This document shows positions 58,306 through 64,000 of a DNA stretch of 64,000 nt, piece by piece. Source of the DNA: Berberis thunbergii (lineage: Eukaryota; Streptophyta; Magnoliopsida; Ranunculales; Berberidaceae). Both the position numbers and the translations under genes were made by a program. The notes beneath the pieces are model-generated. The model had not been told where the DNA came from. It worked only from the letters and a program-made list of their open reading frames with translations, and made no database searches. The stretch covers positions 496,001-560,000 of the forward strand of contig QNQO01000673.1 in assembly GCA_003290165.1 (NCBI GenBank). Direction: 5' to 3'. Position 1 is the stretch's first letter; the number at the start of each line of letters is the position of its first letter.

Positions 58306-60174
58306 TCAAGAAGACATTCGAGGAACATATTCCGTGGCAGGTTGTATTATGGTGACCTCATGTTCATCTTCAATAGTGTTTTGCCCCACCATTGATGTTT
58401 TCGCTTCAAGTAAGCTTTTAATTTCAGTGACTAATGCTTCCTTGCCTATTCTTGCAATTTCTGAATTCAAAACATTGATGTCTTGGGGTGTTAGCCAATC
58501 CATGGCAGCTGTTGGATCTTCCCCTTGTCTTCCATCAGTTATCTCTCGTCCTACTTCAGGAAGTGTAGAAGCTGATTTTGAGGTTGCATCAACCTCTTCA
58601 CTGCGTTTTTCCTCATTTTCTTTTAGTGCATCTTGGTCCCTGTTCTCGATAATCTTTAGGATAACTACCCCTGATTCCACACCTACCATCTGATTTGTGA
58701 TGGGAGAAGCAGAGCGTATCTAATCAGAGTTGAGTAATTCATGCTCACCAGTTTGACACCCCGACTCCGGTTGTTGACACCCCAATGCAGGTTAAAAATG
58801 TTGTGCCCTAGACTGTGTCCCAGGGACTGTAAGAATCAGCTCATCATCTGCTTGTGGGGCTCGAGGTCCCTCTCTCTGTAATATATTAATTTGGCTGGTT
58901 TCAATACTTGTATTCACATCTTCAAACTCAGGACTTGTCGGCCCCGGGCTTCCTAGATCATCATGATTAGTTGGGTCTCTTTGCTTCGTTTTTTCAATCT
59001 CACTAGCTGTGTATCCCGCCTCATGAAGGTATTCCTCTGTTGTTTCTTGTACGAATATGTCACTGGCAGTAGCCTTTTCTTTACTAGTCGAAAGATTCTT
59101 TGTTTGATTGCTCTCATCTTCACCAGTATCCACGTAAACATCTCACACTTGTTTGACAACAATAAAGTCACCGTCTCTTTGGCCACTAGTTTCTCCGCAC
59201 CCACTCCCTCCTTGATTTCCTCCCCCATATTATTTTTAAACAACTCGTGTCGACCTCTGATTTTGTAACTTTATTTTTACGAGCCACTAGAACATATTGC
59301 TGTTTGACAACTTTAGTTTCCACCTTTTGTTTTTCATTCTTCTCTTCATTTATTACATGGGATGCTTGCACATTGCCCTTGAGACCTAACTTTTTCCTGC
59401 AAACTTTCTCCTGATGCCCTAGCAAAGAACAATAATCACAATATTTGAACCCCGGGTATTCAATTTTCTGTCAAAAGCCCCTATTGTTAGCCATGTCCAT
59501 CCAAATTCTGTTAGGTAGCTTATCTGCTAAAGACATCTCCACACAAACACGGGCAGAACCCGGGCGTGATAAACATCGAGTATGATCATCCATGCACAAA
59601 AAACCACCAAAAGAGTTCACAATTGCTTTCAAAAAGGCGGAGGATGAAATAAATGGAAAGGCAAGTTAGGCAACTCTACCCATAATGGAGCCGAAATCGG
59701 ATCTGCTTTCAAACTGAAACCATCGTGCCAACGGAAAGCTTTGAATATAACTCCACAAATCAAAAAGGAATCCCTCGAGAGAACTTTCTTTGCTTCCGCC
59801 TTAGATTGAAGTCGGACTAAAACATGTCGTTCATCGAGCAATCCTACCGCGAAATCTCCTAGGATACCCTAGGATCGATGAATCGAATCCCGAATGTCTT
59901 CCAAAGTTGGTCTATAGCTAGAGAACTTTAAGACAATCACATGTTTTTCCATGAAAGCTTCCTCACGTACTTCATCCGCAGCCGTAAGTCCTATTGTTGG
60001 CTCCCCTTCTTTCCGAAATCTAGTTCCTTCCACATTCGTATCCGAAACTTCATCAACCAAGATTTTTCCAAGGATTTGTGTGAAATAGGGCTTAGAAGCC
60101 CCTTCCATGACTCCCCCCATTCCCGTTGGGGGAGAGGGTATGCTGGCTGCAGGAGGCGCCGACATACCAATCAT
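58306..60174 (-). pseudogene. LINE ORF1 (DUF4283 plus CCHC knuckle)
   Basis: From 60174 the minus strand reads MIGMSAPPAASIPSPPTGMG, then the DUF4283 nucleic-acid-binding block at 59960-59650 (HVIVLKFSSYRPTLEDIRDS, DERHVLVRLQSKAEAKKVL, APLWVELPNLPFHLF). The knuckle YCDYCSLLGHQEKVC is near 59440-59396. A basic/acidic C-terminal part follows. Stops replace Trp at two places (HRS-stop-G near 59872; GF-stop-QK near 59468), and frames shift near 59640. ORF1 proteins coat LINE RNA; this one is dead. Confidence 0.75.
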
Positions 60175-60620
60175 AAACCTGGCCTAACCAGGTCCTCGCC
60201 TAGCACCGACCAAGCCAAGATGTGGCGGCGGCCTTACGTGGTGTCGACCCTGCGAGAAGATGATCTAGCGTGACGGCTGCCAAAAAACAAGCTTGAGGGC
60301 GACAATGTTTTCCTAGCTTTTCAAAACCTTAGCAGAGAGCTTTTTTGAGGCTGAGTTTTTTTATCCCTGCTACTGTTAACAAGGCAATGAGATCGGGAAG
60401 TTGATCTCTCCAAGCTACTCAATCAGAGTTAGATCTGACCTCCTTCTCCCACAGAGTTCCTCCCTCTATTCGAATCTAGATCAGCCCCTCCCTGCGACTA
60501 CGACGAACCCTCTGGAGCTCTCTCGCCCCTGCGGCTGCAACGAGCCCTAACAAAGGCTCTCTCCTAAAGGTTGGACGCCCCCTGCGGCTGTGACGAGCCC
60601 TCCTTTTGTTTGATAAAAAA

Positions 60621-61064
60621 TTTCATCCAATAGCATTTTTCGCTTGCTTGACTTGAAGGAAAAACTTAAATTTTTTTTTTTTTTAGCACTTTCTTGATGG
60701 GTATGTTATCAGCTTGGATTTTTTTCTTCGCCAAGTTAGAAATGAGGTTGGATTTGGGTCTATCATCGATTATGAGGCATAACTCCTCAGAAGGGTGAAA
60801 GGGGGGGGGGGGGAGGCGAGAGATCTTGTAAGGGTTTGTGCGGCCCTTTTGTTGGTGCTCTCATAATCACGTGCCAGGAAACCTCCCTAACGCTAGGGGC
60901 TTGGCTCTCTAAAGTTTTTCTTTATTTTATAGATATGAAACGGGCCTTTAAAAAATAGCTCTAAAAGGGAAACTAGAGACTGAAACTATAAAGATAAACG
61001 AAAAAACAAATCTTGGGGTACTACTAACTAGGAATCTTCTCTCAGAAACCCTAATAAAGAAGTC
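60621..61064. other. No recognised gene; T run and G run
   Basis: A run of 14 T lies near 60668 and a run of about 13 G near 60799. No coding sequence is recognised. Confidence 0.55.
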
Positions 61065-61252
61065 ACTAATGTCACAATAGTACCAATGATCCAAAAAACA
61101 CTCCCCAGACAAACAAGAGTACTGCTCCAAACTTACAAAAAGAGGACCACAACAAATCAAGGAAAGCTTGAATACTAATGTCACAATAGTACCAATGATC
61201 CAAAAAACACTCCCCAGACAATAAGAGTACTGCTCCAAACTTACAAAAAGAG
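61065..61252. repeat. Local tandem duplication, about 79-bp copies
   Basis: The stretch starting ACTAATGTCACAATAGTACC at 61065 recurs at 61173 (108 bp later) with a one- or two-base change, through CTCCAAACTTACAAAAAGAG. The second copy ends exactly at the junction with the copia LTR piece. Confidence 0.9.
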
Positions 61253-61604
61253 TTCAGTGTGATTCGGTGTGTGTGCAACGTGAAACAATAGCCATGCAAG
61301 TAGAAGGATTGGAATCGAGTGATTTCGGGTGTCCTTCGTTTGTAAGTTTCGTCAAACCTTTGGTGGTATTGTTTGCTTGAGATTGGGTAATCTCAAGGAT
61401 TTTTGCTTGACAACGTTGTAATCTTCAAGTAAGTGTTTTCATATCAATAAAATAGTTACAGAGTCGCCGTCCGTGGAGTAGGCAAAGCCAAACCACGTAA
61501 ATCTCAATGTCATCTTTATTTTATGTATATTGCTTGTTGTTTTCTATTACTTGCCTAGCGTGTTTAACCATTCACTATCACCACCTAGGTCCAGGACTTG
61601 TGTT
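61251..61604 (+). repeat. Copied piece of the copia LTR at 38241-38594
   Basis: 354 bp in the same orientation, differing at one visible position (CTCAGTGTC to CTCAATGTC). Both ends are inside the LTR, so this is not a transposition product. It joins the tandem duplication on the left and the 2.4-kb repeat on the right. Confidence 0.93.
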
Positions 61605-64000
61605 TACAAAATCCACTGAACTTTGATGTATTTTAAGTGACTGGATTTTGTGGAATTTACAGAATCCACTGGATTTTAATGGATTTTTATTATTGGATTT
61701 TCTGAATTTTATAAAGGATTGTTATGGATTTCTATTGATTCTTATAAATTTCTGTAAATTCTTATGAATATGCTATTAATCATAGGAAGTTATGAAATAA
61801 CGTCACCTACATCGACCGCCTCGCCTCCGCCTTAACTACAATGGTCAAATCATGCATGACAGTATGACGTGCAGCTTGGCAATAAAACTAACGCCTCTTT
61901 TTTTTTTTAGGAGGAGGTTCAACAGATTTTCTTTGTAAAAATAAATAAAAAATTTACAAGGCCATTAGCCCCTCATTAAAAAAATTAAAAATAATAATAA
62001 TAAATATTTTACAGAGAGTATTAAAAAAATTACATAACAAGAGCTGATCAGGTAATTGTAGTCAACATATGTTGATTCTTGAATATCTTATCATCACATC
62101 AGCAGCAAACAAGAAACCTAAGAAATAAAATACATATAAAATAAAATATTGTAAAATAAAGTACTATTTAATAATAATAAAAAGTTATATAAGAAAAATA
62201 GTAAATAATAGTAATTACAATAAACAAAGAAACATGATTCCATTTATGCTTTGAATTTTAAAAGGGCTCAGACAAGAATTCATTGGGTTCATTCTAATCA
62301 GCAAGGAACCTAATCTCATAAAATAGGTAGTTTTTTACATCAATGCATCCTATTATTTAAAAAAAAAATAACTACAGGATATGGATTCATCGAGTTGCCA
62401 GTACCAAATTTAATGGAGGGGTTCGTTTCAGCACAAAAATTGGTTCGACATATGGCATGGTTTCTCAAGCTTTTTTGAGACTTTTGTGAGCTTTCTCATA
62501 AGTTGGAAGAAAAATTTCCATGGAGGAGAGTGCAAAGTACTTTGACCCTTAAACTCGTAGTTGCTTGAATAGAACCAATAGGGTTTTCAAGCATGTGACA
62601 AATTGATATGAGGAGGTTAAGTATGTAAGTCATGGCTTGTATTCTGTAATACGACATGAGTTCATATGGGGTAGGTTTCAATTTGGAAAATTTATTAGTA
62701 AATTTTCTTTGAACTACTCTTCATCAACTCAACCTCAATCACTCTACTACCACCAAAAGAAAATCTGATGGATGGAGATCAGAAATTAGGATTGCTCAGA
62801 GAACATTTGCAATCAAACCATCAACTTTCGCCTATGTATGTAGTTATGGAATTATATACATCTATCTGAATCTCTTCCGCTTATGAGATGAATGAAATAA
62901 TGTTGAATCAAGAATATTTCCCCGTTTAAACATAGTGTATAGATCAGAAACAAATGAAGATTAGAAACTAAAGTCTCCCTATCGAATTCGACAATGTAAG
63001 CTCATCACAATGAGAATAAGAAAACAAATAATGCATACACAGCTCTGATGTAGAGAACTCATCGTTTGCAATCATCAGAAGTATCGAAGCTTGCTTTGCC
63101 AAACACAATTTCTCATCCGAAAGCTTTTTCAATTGTTTCACTTCCACAACTAAAAGAGCATGATTTTCCCATTATTTTCTCACATCAACCAGTGTACTCC
63201 CTTTGGAAGAGCAATAAAATACATCAAAATGGATCGAAATCAGACAATGGAATCTCCGAAAAATACTTCATACACAAACAAAGCAAATCAGACCTCTTCT
63301 TTTCAATCAAAGTCTTAACCAGATGCCTCTCTTTTCTTATTCTTCACAAAGCAGCCAAGAAGGAGACCAATCTTTGTTCTGTCACTTTCACGCAGCAACA
63401 CACAAAGCTTTCTTCCTTCACGAATGTCAACCAAGAAAAATAATCGCAACAGAGATTCACCTCCTCTTCAAATGCCCCTTCTTTTTCTTCAATCGCAGCT
63501 AATCTTAACAGGAAGAAAAAATCTGAGCCAGCAGAAGCTCTTTCTTCCCTATCACGCAATCATAAAGAGCTCAATCGCAACAACTCTTCACCTTCACGCA
63601 GCAGCCAGCAAAAAGAATGAGATCGCGGCCCACTCCAGAGCCTTGTTCTTTTTCTTCTCCTTTCTGTCACCTCTCTCTCGCAGCAAAGAGAGAAAGATAT
63701 CGCAGAAATTCCAGAGTTTTTTTTGCACAAGAACCAGTAAGTAAAAGTTTCAGTCCCATTGATTATCTATCTCTTTATGCAATTGTAAATAAAATCCTAA
63801 TTTGACTAGTAAGAAATCAACAAGACTAATAACCAAACCACCATATCCATTGCTTTAGAAGATCTTGCAGAAAATCTCATAGAAAGCATTCAAATGGGTT
63901 TGAATGAAACTAGCTTCTGATCTCCATACAAGCAGACAATAACACACATATAATCCATAGCCGCTGAAGAAATCATTCCTACAGACATAAATAGTACCTA
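61605..64000. repeat. Near-identical repeat, copy 2 (partner 51006-53404)
   Basis: It runs to the window edge, so its full length is unknown. It begins abruptly at TACAAAATCCACTG with a GTT microhomology to the LTR piece. Confidence 0.95.

Larger units (their letters stand above)
57819..60620 (-). mobile_element. L1-type LINE with internal deletion
   Basis: It reads leftward, ending in a poly-A tail (T run 57819-57836 on the plus strand). It holds a leader (60620-60175), an ORF1, and a possible RNase H remnant, but no endonuclease or RT motif. The 5' boundary is approximate and no TSD was found. Confidence 0.7.

Noticed and set aside
1..64000. CRISPR arrays, riboswitches or bacterial operons
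   Set aside because: No such structure is seen and the DNA is plant nuclear; the tandem repeats found have no uniform repeat-spacer layout.

Overview
The window is nuclear DNA from a flowering plant, probably a eudicot. The evidence is plant gene families (ROH1/DUF793, an SPL7-type SBP-box exon, the C-terminal exons of chloroplast stromal processing peptidase), GT-AG introns, and plant transposon classes: copia, gypsy, TRIM, hAT, CACTA, Mutator-like MITEs, L1 LINEs and tRNA-derived SINEs. Only one gene looks intact: a single-exon ROH1-like gene at 43541-44707 (minus). Everything else recognised is transposon sequence or a gene fragment. All calls come from reading the sequence; no database search was run.

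Layout. 1-4228: decayed copia element (gag, protease, integrase; no reverse transcriptase) split by two hAT elements, each with a perfect 8-bp target-site duplication (TSD). 4229-6838: AT-rich DNA with a weak LINE endonuclease relic. 6839-7394 (minus): last three exons of a stromal processing peptidase gene with clean splice sites. 7500-9486 (minus) and 10081-24078 (plus): two head-to-head copies of one gypsy-type retroelement family with a gag-like, coiled-coil ORF. The plus copy is split after codon 6 by a complete TRIM (11041-11615) and again by an 8-kb gag-only gypsy element on the minus strand (13512-21508), and carries a ~128-bp tandem array near its end. 24079-26150: hAT fragment split by a 1.86-kb solo LTR.

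26250-43020: a locus built of about five degenerate tandem copies of a ~1.6-2.6 kb unit of unknown nature. Between the third copy and its own 3' tail sits the most interesting object here: a hAT-type element (31370-37661, TSD GTAGAAAT) carrying the leader and first exon, up to the splice donor, of an SPL7-like copper-response transcription factor gene (a Pack-hAT). The captured SBP-box is interrupted by a solo LTR, whose last bases are interrupted by a transposase-bearing hAT element (33435-37358). The last tandem copy keeps the corresponding empty site. A copia LTR and gag start (37901-39025) lie in the same locus.

43541-46284: the ROH1-like gene, a foldback MITE and a CACTA element upstream of it. 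46285-64000: gene-poor DNA with small MITEs, SINE and LINE fragments, and a LINE with ORF1 (57819-60620, minus). The final 2.4 kb is a near-identical repeat of 51006-53400, joined through a copied piece of the 38-kb copia LTR. This is either a young multi-step rearrangement or an assembly artefact.

The genes do not form a pathway. The window is a nested transposon landscape around one conserved gene, with two pieces of host genes duplicated or captured.
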